Shown piece by piece: positions 49,392 through 57,190 of a stretch of DNA of 64,000 nucleotides (the first letter of the stretch is position 1; each line of letters starts with the position of its first letter). A program made the translations under genes and the position numbers. This DNA is from Porphyridium purpureum (taxonomy: Eukaryota > Rhodophyta > Bangiophyceae > Porphyridiales > Porphyridiaceae): the NCBI GenBank assembly GCA_008690995.1, contig VRMN01000001.1, positions 1,054,001 through 1,118,000 on the forward strand, in the 5' to 3' direction. Below the pieces are notes generated by a model that made no database searches, was not told where the DNA came from, and saw only the letters and a list, made by a program, of their open reading frames with translations.

Positions 49392-49838
49392 TCAGCTGAG
49401 CATTTGGACAAACTCTTCATAGTCAATTTCGCCGTCCCCATTCAAATCCGCCTCCTTGATCATTTGATGAATTTCCTCGTCCGAAAGCTTCTCGCCGAGC
49501 GACGTCATAATCTGCTTGAGTTCGTCTGCGGAAATTTTGCCGTTACCATCGCGATCAAACACGCGAAACGCATCCTTAATCTCCGACTCGCGGTCTGCGT
49601 TGTTCATCTTGCGGGCCATGAGCGTCACAAACTCGGCAAAGTCAATACTTCCGTTTCCGTCCGCGTCAATTTCGTTGATCATATCACAGAGTTCCTTTTC
49701 TGTCGGATTGCTGCCGAGCGACCTCATGACCACCCCCAGCTCTGCCGACGTCACCTTCCCATCCCCATCGCGGTCGAACAGCGAAAACGCCTCGCGAAAC
49801 TCCTTGATAGTCTCCTCCGTCAAGTCCCCTCGCGGCAT
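49392..49838 (-). CDS. CALM: Calmodulin
   Basis: A 148-residue protein, the family length. Four canonical EF hands are visible, with loops [36 protein letters not shown] and [12 protein letters not shown]; each has Asp at position 1 and Glu at position 12. The central linker [18 protein letters not shown] and the [13 protein letters not shown] start are those of calmodulin, and [19 protein letters not shown] of the first-to-second hand linker is close to the consensus. It binds four calcium ions and activates target proteins. The start MPRGDLTEE differs from the usual MADQLTEE, which is a minor variation. GA-rich leader on the coding strand (49878-49912). No intron, unlike plant calmodulin genes. 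Confidence 0.97.
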   Translation of the reverse strand: MPRGDLTEETIKEFREAFSLFDRDGDGKVTSAELGVVMRSLGSNPTEKELCDMINEIDADGNGSIDFAEFVTLMARKMNNADRESEIKDAFRVFDRDGNGKISADELKQIMTSLGEKLSDEEIHQMIKEADLNGDGEIDYEEFVQMLS

Positions 49839-50498
49839 GGTGTCTCCTTGTCAGCGTTCGCTTCTACCGGGGCCGTGCACTTTCCTCCTCCTCCTCCCCC
49901 CCCTTTCTGCTCCCCGCCCCAGACACCCCGTGCCGCCCCGTTCCTCGTGCGTTCCCCTTCCCGCGTCTCGCTCTCCCCCCCTTGCTCCCCTGACGAAGGG
50001 CTCGAGGACATACACTCACACTCGACCCACCGCAATCCAACAGCCCAAGCGACTCCCCTCGAAACGCTATGCGGTTCCACAGATTGTAATTCACACGAAC
50101 TGCGGCTGCGTCAAGACCACGGTGCCGACTTCTAAAACGAGCGCGTTCTACTAGGCTTTTCGCGCAGTTTCGCGTGAAACGGTCGAGTGGCTTGCGCAGT
50201 TCATCAGGTCATTGCGTGTCAAGCTATCCAAAATAGATGTTAAAAAAGAGATTTAAAAAATACGTGCTGCGCGAGTTGAGTGGGTTGCGTGGTGGTGTGG
50301 AGATGATTTGCCAAAGGCTCGCGAAGAGATGGCCATGGGTATCGTGTGGCATGGCAGACCGACTCGAGTCGTGCCCGCGGCACGTTGATAATGAAACAGC
50401 AGCTGGCGTCCGCCCGATTAGATAAATCAGCGATCTTTAGTTCGGCGACTGCTAAAGGGGCGTGGTGCGCTTAGTGTACAACAAGCGAGGCGAAAAGT
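49839..50498. other. Spacer calmodulin / CDP-alcohol phosphotransferase
   Basis: A 660-bp spacer with the calmodulin promoter: a strong pyrimidine tract on the plus strand (49878-49912, cctcctcctcccccccccct-like). An A-rich run lies near 50230. No further gene seen. The 3' flank of the phosphotransferase gene is at the right. Confidence 0.45.
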
Positions 50499-51767
50499 TT
50501 ACGCATGTTTGCCATTTGCCACGGCAGCTTTCCGGTCCGAGTCCGCCCCTTGCTTGATACGGAAGCAATAGATGTCGAGGTAGTTGCAAATCTGTCGTGT
50601 CATGCAGTACACGCGCCGTACATTGAAGACCAACTCAACCACGCCGCCGATGATCAGCAGCGGGAGCTCGTGCAGATGAAGCGCGGATGAGCGATAGTGG
50701 CCCAGCAACGCGTTCACGGCCCCCACGCCCAGCGGCGTGAGCATGGGAATAAACCACGGGTACTGCGAGTTCGTCAAATGGCTGATGATCATGCGCGACA
50801 CAATATAAAAAAACGCCAGGCCCACCACGGCAAAGAATCCCACAGGGTACTTGAGCATCACCGTCGGAGAAAAGTAGCCCCACATGTATGCGTACAGAGT
50901 GAAAAAGACAAGCGGCACCGATGCCTTGCACACGGCGAAAAGGGAGGGCGCCGCTTTCATTGCTGTGCGATAGTTCATGAAGGCTGTGGGTAACGCCAGT
51001 GGAATCGCACTGAACACAAATACGCGACCCAGCGGAAATTCGAAGCCCAGAGCTTTCAGGGGGGTACGCCATATGCTTGGCCCCACGACTGCGGTGAGGA
51101 GATGGAGGCCCTGCATGACCAAAAGTCCCTCATTGGGGCCATTGATCTCCCGGAGTGTCAGTGACGATGTAAAAAACTCCTCGAGCGTCGCCGTGTAGAA
51201 CACAAAGTATCCCATCCAAAACACCAGCGAAAATGACCAAAGCGAGTTGCCGAGCTGCAGCGTATTCGCAACGTTCATGCCTGTAATTGTGACGTTCAGG
51301 GCATCGCAGCCGTGATCGAACAAGTGACCCAAAGGAGACGACGAGCCCGTTCGCCGCGCCTGCTTTCCGTCCAAGTTGTCCATGGTCTGGTAGAATGAGA
51401 GGCCTACCGCGCTCAGCACATACACCCACCATGGCTGGTCAGTCTGGAGGTCCGGAGAGAAGTAGACGGCGAGAAGCGCCGAGCTGAGCACCGCGCACAG
51501 TCCAAGCAGCGTGACCACATTCGGCGCCAGCCACAGCGGAAGCTTGTGCACAAGACGGTGGTAGCACGGGTTCAAAATGTAGCGATACGCCAGCGAGTAG
51601 TCTGCGCCAGAGTTTTTGTAGTTACACAGTGCGCGGATCTCTGGCTCGGAGAAGTAATTCTTGTACCATATCTGATCCTCGAGAGGCGGTAGTTTTGGAA
51701 GCACAATACCTGCATCCTTGAGCTTGTCTTTGAACACCTGGCTTGGAGTCTTCCTCATGGTTAGCAC
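50499..51767 (-). CDS. Ethanolamine/choline phosphotransferase (CDP-alcohol phosphotransferase)
   Basis: A 422-residue protein of family length. It catalyses the last step of the Kennedy pathway, moving phosphoethanolamine or phosphocholine from CDP-alcohol to diacylglycerol in the ER membrane. The CDP-alcohol motif DG-x2-AR-x8-G-x3-D-x3-D is complete at D133-G134-A137-R138-G147-D151-D155 (in MDNLDGKQARRTGSSSPLGHLFDHGCDALN). About eight to ten hydrophobic segments surround it, for example VVTLLGLCAVLSSALLAV, WVYVLSAVGLSFYQT, FSLVFWMGYFVFYTA, FVFSAIPLALPTAF and LLIIGGVVELVF. Whether it prefers ethanolamine or choline cannot be judged. The first 50 residues are soluble and basic. It is divergent from the p24 gene. 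Confidence 0.93.
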   Translation of the reverse strand: MLTMRKTPSQVFKDKLKDAGIVLPKLPPLEDQIWYKNYFSEPEIRALCNYKNSGADYSLAYRYILNPCYHRLVHKLPLWLAPNVVTLLGLCAVLSSALLAVYFSPDLQTDQPWWVYVLSAVGLSFYQTMDNLDGKQARRTGSSSPLGHLFDHGCDALNVTITGMNVANTLQLGNSLWSFSLVFWMGYFVFYTATLEEFFTSSLTLREINGPNEGLLVMQGLHLLTAVVGPSIWRTPLKALGFEFPLGRVFVFSAIPLALPTAFMNYRTAMKAAPSLFAVCKASVPLVFFTLYAYMWGYFSPTVMLKYPVGFFAVVGLAFFYIVSRMIISHLTNSQYPWFIPMLTPLGVGAVNALLGHYRSSALHLHELPLLIIGGVVELVFNVRRVYCMTRQICNYLDIYCFRIKQGADSDRKAAVANGKHA

Positions 51768-52359
51768 ACAACCGACCCTCTCCGCGATTCTTAAACCGAT
51801 CCCAAATGACGAACAGAACCGACGCTGCGTTCACGCGATCACCATCCGAACCTTGTTCGAAGCGCTCAAACCCGGAGACAGACGTGCGCGCCTGACGCAT
51901 GCACGTTGTTCTAACCTTGCGGGGCGCAGACGCTGTGGAGCGCGGGCGTACCAAGGCGCATGCTCCGCGCGTTCGTTCTCCGTGGGACTCTCCAATTCGA
52001 CCCGAACGTGTGGCAAACCAGAAAAACTCGCTCGAGCTGAACTGGGCGCTCATGTCGAGTGGATCACTGCAGCAGCAGCTCGCGCGCGCTGTACACAAGC
52101 TCACAAAATGAGCAAGCGGTCTGATTTTACTATGAAACGTCACAACACCGTCGCGCGGCGTGCGGCAGTACTGTGCCCGTTTTAAGGATGGCACTGCAAT
52201 GCTGCACTGCTAACCACGTTCACAAATGATAAAGTACAGTGCTGCTGTACTTTTATGGGTGGCGCAGCCCAACAACTTGTGACGAGGCAAACGGAGGCGG
52301 AGGCAGAGAAAAGATGAGGAAGGTTGTGTGCGCGAAGGGTGATTGATGTCGAGCTGACG
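51768..52359. other. Divergent promoter region phosphotransferase / p24
   Basis: A 592-bp divergent spacer. A GA-rich tract at 52285-52325 faces the p24 gene, and CCCTCTCCG (minus-strand GA tract) at 51776 faces the phosphotransferase. Frames of about 100-190 codons cross it without domains. A short near-palindrome (agtacagtgctgctgtactt) lies near 52236. Confidence 0.45.
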
Positions 52360-53118
52360 ATGGGGAAGGCGGTGTCGCGGAAACAGGGCGTACGCACCTT
52401 GCTTGCGCTTGGTGTGTTGATAGCGGTGACCAGCTTGTCGTCCGTGCACGCGATTCGGTTCATGCTGGACCGAGGCACCGAGCGCTGCTTCACCGAGACG
52501 TTCTCGGATCACTCGACAGTGATGGGCGAGTACCTCGTCGCGACGGGTAAGGGCCACATGAGCGTGGACTTGGAGATTATGGATGACTCAGGTGGGGTCA
52601 TCTTCACCAAGAAGGACGTCGATCATGGCAAGTTTGAGTTCCAAACACATAGTCGTCGTGACGGGCGCGGCCACCGCGGGCACATGCGAGACCCGGACGA
52701 TAATCCCTACATGGACGACTTTTACTACTACGATGATGAGGAGCTGTGGGCCGCGCCAAAGTACCGTCTGTGCGTCAAGTCGCCTGAGGCAGAGGACGCT
52801 GATGACAAGGCCGCAAGTCGCCGCGTCTCGCTGAAGATCCTGACGGGATCAGTCGCCAAGGATTATGACTCGCTGGCCAAGGAGGAGCATCTCAGCGAGC
52901 TGGAGGTCACTCTGCGTGCCATGAATGATGAAGTATCTGATCTGGTCAAGGATCTGGAACATGTGCGCTCGCGCGAGGATTCACTCCGCGCGATCAATGA
53001 AAAAACCAGCAAGCTTGTGGTGACGTTCAGTGTCGTGTCGTGCTTGGTCATGTTGGTTGTGGGTGCGTACCAAGTGTTCTTCATGAAGAACTATCTCAAG
53101 GCACGGAAGCTGCTTTGA
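52360..53118 (+). CDS. p24/TMED-family cargo receptor
   Basis: A 252-residue protein from Met at 52360; the frame runs 12 codons upstream (Met at 52324), but the signal peptide begins better at MGKAVSRKQGVRTLL. A signal peptide (about 5-31, LLALGVLIAVTSLSSVHA), a GOLD domain starting IRFMLDRGTERCFTETF and closing near YRLCVKS, a coiled coil (ELEVTLRAMNDEVSDLVKDLEHV), a transmembrane segment (VVTFSVVSCLVMLVVGAYQVFFM) and a cytosolic tail KNYLKARKLL. The tail resembles a COPI/COPII sorting signal (aromatic pair and basic residues). p24 proteins sort cargo between ER and Golgi. Odd: an insertion of about 35 residues, acidic and Tyr-rich (RRDGRGHRGH...DDFYYYDDEELW), sits inside the GOLD domain. 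GA tract upstream. Confidence 0.92.
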   Translation: MGKAVSRKQGVRTLLALGVLIAVTSLSSVHAIRFMLDRGTERCFTETFSDHSTVMGEYLVATGKGHMSVDLEIMDDSGGVIFTKKDVDHGKFEFQTHSRRDGRGHRGHMRDPDDNPYMDDFYYYDDEELWAAPKYRLCVKSPEAEDADDKAASRRVSLKILTGSVAKDYDSLAKEEHLSELEVTLRAMNDEVSDLVKDLEHVRSREDSLRAINEKTSKLVVTFSVVSCLVMLVVGAYQVFFMKNYLKARKLL

Positions 53119-53334
53119 CGAGCCTCTCATGCTCGCCTGCTCAAGGTACGGGGGCCACATGAACGCACCCACCGCATGCACATACAGCTATCAAGAGAAG
53201 GACGACCTCTTCATATCTTTGTTCTCAAGGTATACTAGTAAAAAAAAAAAAAAAAAGGACGAAGTTTGTCTAGATCTTCTTATGTGACGGTACTCAAGTC
53301 AGAAACATGGCTTAGGTAGGGAACGTGGCTGGGC

Positions 53335-55182
53335 TCACAGTTGCCACACTGCGATCTGATTATCACCACCGGTCGAGTAAAGGAACCCGCTTTCTGTGCA
53401 AGCAAGCCCAAGGATACCACCGCGGTGTGCTCCCTTCATCTTTCGGAGCGGATCGCCCTTGACGCCGGGCTCCCAGACTCCAATCGATCCGTCCAGACCG
53501 CCTGTCACGGCCTTGCCTGACGCGGTCCAGCACACTGCGTCCACTCGAGCCGTGTGGAGCACACCACCTCCTGGCATGAGCTCTCCTGTGGATGAGAAGA
53601 ATCTCACGCGTCGGGAGCTCTCGCCGACCAGAAGAATGGCGCCTTCGGCGTTGAAGGCCATCTTGCTTGCAAAAGTTTGCATTTCAATCTTATCAGCAAC
53701 GGGCGTGAATTCCCCACCTTCTACCTTGCACAAGTAAATATGGCCAGCGCCGCCCATGATCTCCACGGAAATAGCAACGAGAGAGCCGTCTGCATTGGAG
53801 GCAATGGATCTGCCCTTGCCCCAGCCATCTGCAAGATTCTTGGACGCCACGACCGAGCCGTCCTTGGCAAGCGCTGTGAGATAGTCTTCACTGATGACCA
53901 TGCAGCCAAACGGACCCTCGCCAGAGCCGGGCACGCAGATTTCACGGCCGCCGCCCTTGACGTTGCTCGGTTCCGGGAAAACTAAAGACTCGAGATCTGC
54001 CTGGTAAACGTTACCGTCCATTCCCACGGCCGCAATCGTCTTCTGCCCGCCACCGATGGCGTTTAGCGTCGTCGGCTTGACTCCCGCAAATGTGCGCTCC
54101 GACTGCCCTTTGTCCGAATCCCACACGCACATTGTTCCGCTGTAATCGGCCGAGTACACCGAATCGCCAGCACCATGCAGTCCGACACAAGGTTTGGAGT
54201 GTCCCACAAGAACCTTAGAGGCCTTGTCGGCGCCCTCATCAAAGATCTGGAGAAATCCTGAAAGCCCGAGCGCGACAATTTGTCCAGTTTTCGGTATGAC
54301 CGTCACTCCGACCTGCATGTCTTCGACCTCGTCGCCTATGGTGATGCAGCGCTTCTGCTCACCCGACTCGGCGTCAAACACGCGCACTGTCTTATCCGCG
54401 CTGGCTGTAACGACGGACGTACCGTCCGCAGTCCATGCGAGCATGAGAACGGACGCGGTGTGGTCCTCGATTCTCTTGAGCACCTCGTGCGATGTGCTAT
54501 CAATAATGCAGACTGTGCGGTCAGATGAGCAGGTTGCCAGCTTTGTACCATCCTTGTTGAAGCGAATCTGGTTTACAAAGCCAGTGTGCACGCCTTCAAG
54601 GACGACAGGTACAGCAAACTCAGACACTGGCGGACCCTTGTGAATCGAAATCTTGAAATCCTCACCGCAGCCAGCAATCAGCTTGCTGGGCGTCTTGACC
54701 TGATCAATGGCGGTTGCCTTCTTCTGATGACCAGGGCATTTTCCTGCCGAGGAGCCACCTGGGTACTTGTACACCTTGAGGTGAGCGCCACGCGAGTCGC
54801 CTGCAATCAGCAGAAACTTCTTGTCTGCGGACAGGCACACGTCGCGAATTGGTGCGCTCCCAGCGCTGATTCCGGCCGAATCCGTGATGACCTTGCCAGT
54901 CTTAGCGTCCCATCCGAATATCGAACCCTGTTCATCGCCCGAGACGATTTCCTTGCCGTCTGGCGAGAAGCGCGCGCAGAGCACATTCGCGGTGTGCCCC
55001 GTGAAGACCAAAAAGTCGGTCGGGTCCGAGACGGACCGCACGACTGCCGAATGGCCAGAGCCGTAGCAGATACGATCCGTCTCGCCCGTCGGGTCAGCCT
55101 CAATATGGCATCCCTCGTTCCTGACGGGGTTCGGCACGCCGCCGATTGCGAGCTTCTTGACGAGATCCTCCACGACCACCAT
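53335..55182 (-). CDS. WDR1: Actin-interacting protein 1 / WDR1
   Basis: A 615-residue protein, family length. Two seven-bladed WD propellers: GHSAVVRSVSDPTDFLVFTGH, the WDAKTGKVITDS blade, VNQIRFNKDGTKLATCSSDRTVCIID, LMLAWTADGTSVVTASADKTVRVFD, VCWTASGKAVTGGLDGSIGVWEP and the last blade LGLACTESGFLYSTGGDNQIAVWQL. AIP1 works with cofilin to disassemble actin filaments. The N-terminal extension (about 1-40) is short. Several blades carry the AIP1-typical SGDEQG and SSDRT sequences. A TATA-like motif is at 55354-55363 on the coding strand, about 170 bp before the start. It converges with the p24 gene at an A17 tract near 53240. Confidence 0.92.
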   Translation of the reverse strand: MVVVEDLVKKLAIGGVPNPVRNEGCHIEADPTGETDRICYGSGHSAVVRSVSDPTDFLVFTGHTANVLCARFSPDGKEIVSGDEQGSIFGWDAKTGKVITDSAGISAGSAPIRDVCLSADKKFLLIAGDSRGAHLKVYKYPGGSSAGKCPGHQKKATAIDQVKTPSKLIAGCGEDFKISIHKGPPVSEFAVPVVLEGVHTGFVNQIRFNKDGTKLATCSSDRTVCIIDSTSHEVLKRIEDHTASVLMLAWTADGTSVVTASADKTVRVFDAESGEQKRCITIGDEVEDMQVGVTVIPKTGQIVALGLSGFLQIFDEGADKASKVLVGHSKPCVGLHGAGDSVYSADYSGTMCVWDSDKGQSERTFAGVKPTTLNAIGGGQKTIAAVGMDGNVYQADLESLVFPEPSNVKGGGREICVPGSGEGPFGCMVISEDYLTALAKDGSVVASKNLADGWGKGRSIASNADGSLVAISVEIMGGAGHIYLCKVEGGEFTPVADKIEMQTFASKMAFNAEGAILLVGESSRRVRFFSSTGELMPGGGVLHTARVDAVCWTASGKAVTGGLDGSIGVWEPGVKGDPLRKMKGAHRGGILGLACTESGFLYSTGGDNQIAVWQL

Positions 55183-55353
55183 GCTGCACGCCGCACACCC
55201 ACCGCTCTCCTGTCACTCAAGCCTGCGTCCCACTGCCACGCACTGTGTGAACCCGACACACGCTCTATCCTTCTTCCCCTCCCCTTCACACCCACACTCA
55301 ACACCCCCACCCAATCACAGACGATGCGTCCCTACCAATGCAGCGCCTCTCTC

Positions 55354-55363
55354 TTTTATATAC
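55354..55363 (-). promoter_or_regulatory. TATA-box-like site of AIP1
   Basis: TATATAAAAG on the minus strand, followed by GAGAGAGG, lies about 170 bp upstream of the AIP1 start codon. Plausible promoter element by sequence and position only. Confidence 0.3.
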
Positions 55364-55552
55364 ACACACACACATCACATCACACAACAGACGTGCGCGA
55401 CCATGCGCACCATCAACACCACCCAAAATGTCTTCAAGAGCAGCACACTAGCACAGCAGCACAACCACACCGCACTGTCAGCATCACATCATCGTCCCTT
55501 TGTTCCCCCTTTCTTGCTGTCTGCATCATGCACGCAAAACAGGTCCACGTCC

Positions 55553-55617
55553 ACGTCCGTCCGTCTGTCTGTCGCTCTGTCGGTCTGTCGGTCTGGTCGG
55601 TCGACTCTGTCTGTCTG
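55553..55617 (+). repeat. GTCT/GTCC-type tetranucleotide repeat
   Basis: A degenerate array of GTCC and GTCT units (ccgtccgtctgtctgtcgct, then ctgtcggtctgtcggtctgg and tctgtctgtctgc). A related GACA/GACG array follows at about 55703-55800, and a similar patch lies at about 62560-62590. Confidence 0.85.
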
Positions 55618-55826
55618 CATGGGAAACGGCGACACTCCGACAAATAGCATACGCAGTGAACGCACGGAAACACAACAGCAACAAACAGCGCTCTGTTCAT
55701 ACAGACACAGACAGACGGAGAGAGAGACGCAAAGCCATAATGGCGCATATACTGTACCTGGAGTACACCTGAGGACGGATGGATAGACGGACGGACAGAC
55801 GTGGGGGGCGTGCGTGCGCGTGCAGG

Positions 55827-56111
55827 CTAGGTGTACTGGCGGCGCTGAGCGCGGATCGCCCGCAGCTTGCGCATCTTGGCAACCTCTTCGTCCGTGTACT
55901 CGGGCGTGGACGCCGGCGGTGCGTTGGCGTCCGCGGGTGCCGCTGGAGCATCGGGGGTTCCCGAGGAGCCAGCAGGCACCGCGGGCGGCCCGTCGGCGCC
56001 TCCTCGCGCGGCTCGGCGAGGACGCTGCGCGAAGAGCAGCACGCTCGTGCGCTCGGCGCGCGCCGCCGCGCGCGCGAAAGCCGGGCGCTTCGTCACTGTG
56101 ACACTGCTCAT
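55827..56111 (-). CDS. Small protein of unknown function (94 residues)
   Basis: A 94-residue frame from Met at 56111 (the frame is open further upstream, to 56534, without family similarity). The N-terminus MSSVTVTKRPAFARAAARAE has the positive, Ala-rich look of a mitochondrial presequence. The middle is Ala/Pro/Gly-rich (PAVPAGSSGTPDAPAAPADA), and the C-terminus EYTDEEVAKMRKLRAIRAQRRQYT is a charged helix that could bind a partner. I do not recognise it. It shares no promoter with the PKR1-like gene that lies divergently to its right. Confidence 0.35.
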   Translation of the reverse strand: MSSVTVTKRPAFARAAARAERTSVLLFAQRPRRAARGGADGPPAVPAGSSGTPDAPAAPADANAPPASTPEYTDEEVAKMRKLRAIRAQRRQYT

Positions 56112-56457
56112 TGTCGTTGGCGCGCTTCCGCCCGCCGGCATGCATGGAACCCAAGCCATTCGGACCACAACACAAGATCCACTCGCTGACCACCCCAAGC
56201 ACCCTCTCACCGTCTTTGGCGCGAAAAGCCACGCACCGGCGTACCTGATAAGCGTCGAAACAATCAGACTAGGCCAGGACCACGGAAATAGAGGTGCGCC
56301 GTTCGACTCGCTCCCAGCTCCCTTCAATCTCCCTCTGCCGCCACAATCGGTTTTTTCTCCGCCTCGTTTCCGCCTAGCCGTACCTTTGAAGTTCTGGTCT
56401 CGAAAGTGGGAAGTCGGCCTCTGCCGCGACTCGAAACGCACGCAGACGAATTTGGAT
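56112..56457. other. Divergent spacer upstream of the PKR1-like gene
   Basis: A 346-bp spacer between the small unknown protein and the PKR1-like gene. It is open in the plus frame without an in-frame start that is supported. No GA tract and no RNA seen. Confidence 0.4.
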
Positions 56458-56982
56458 ATGGAACAAACGTCCCAACCCAGCACAAGCGGTAACCCTGTGC
56501 TCGGTGTCCTTGAGCCAGGTATCGCGGCCCGCACTCACGCGGGCTTGCGCGCGGTCCTTGTGCTTCTGAACGTCGTGCTGTTCGGGCTGTCTGCTGCCGG
56601 ATTCAACTGGCCACACTCGCCGCTTATGTTCTTGCTTTCCATGGGACTGACGGCGTCATACTTTTGGTACGTTGTTCTCCACGGCGAGCACAGAAGGATG
56701 TTCGCGTTGATCTGCGATCCTTCGTGAGTCATCGTGCGGACTGCAACCCGAGCAATCGTGTCAGAGCGCTAACACATGTAGTCCTTTCTGCTTCTTCCTT
56801 TCGACACTGTATCGGCCAGGTTCATGTATGAGCTGGCGAAAGGCACCAATTCGAGCCAGACTGAGCACCAGGCTGATCCTCAAGTGTCACAAGAGACCAA
56901 GCCCAGTACGACCAGTGACATCGGCTCCATGCTGACCATCTATCCGCAGTCCAGTGCGGAAGACAAGGATAAGCACTTGTAG
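56458..56982 (+). CDS. PKR1: PKR1-like V-ATPase assembly factor (two exons)
   Basis: Exon 1 is 56458-56666, the intron 56667-56819 (153 bp, GTACGT donor, branch-like CTAAC near 56769, CAG acceptor, phase 2), exon 2 56820-56982; spliced 123 residues, the length of yeast Pkr1 (122). Two hydrophobic segments (about 30-45 and 52-65) follow VLEPGIAARTHAGLR, equal to the EPGT..TH motif of Pkr1. Splicing yields SYFWFMYELAKGT, matching the Pkr1 S.xWFxxELxK motif; reading through the intron does not. Pkr1 helps assemble the V-ATPase Vo sector in the ER. The tail is Gln/Ser/Glu-rich. Good evidence for the intron; the orthology is moderate because the family is short. Confidence 0.75.
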
Positions 56983-57190
56983 CACCTAAAGTACGGAACC
57001 TGGTGACACCTGTCGGAAACCATGCTGGTCCCGATCAGACCATCACGATGACCAGAGATGTTTACCAAACGCGCGTGATACCGTGTTCGTCAAGCCTAGA
57101 CCTGCTAAATAAATTCCCCGGCGACAAATTTAACATGCAAAGAGGCGAGAAGAGCCAAACGCGTTCTTCGCATCGCCTGCGAATGTCATA

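Larger units (their letters stand above)
55183..55826. other. Spacer with simple repeats, AIP1 promoter side
   Basis: A 644-bp spacer. It begins with the AIP1 promoter (a TATA-like site, listed), then a CA-rich run (55361-55390), tetranucleotide repeats of GTCT/GTCC type (55553-55617) and GACA/GACG type (about 55703-55800). No gene seen. Confidence 0.45.

Noticed and set aside
49203-50135. 310-codon plus-strand frame
   Set aside because: Runs antisense through calmodulin; a shadow.
53239-53256. A-tract as a sign of a retrocopy
   Set aside because: A17 run lies in a normal convergent spacer; no target-site duplication and no copied gene next to it.
55867-56457. Plus-strand extension upstream of the PKR1-like start
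   Set aside because: Overlaps the small unknown minus-strand gene, shows no domain, and the family begins at the Met at 56458.
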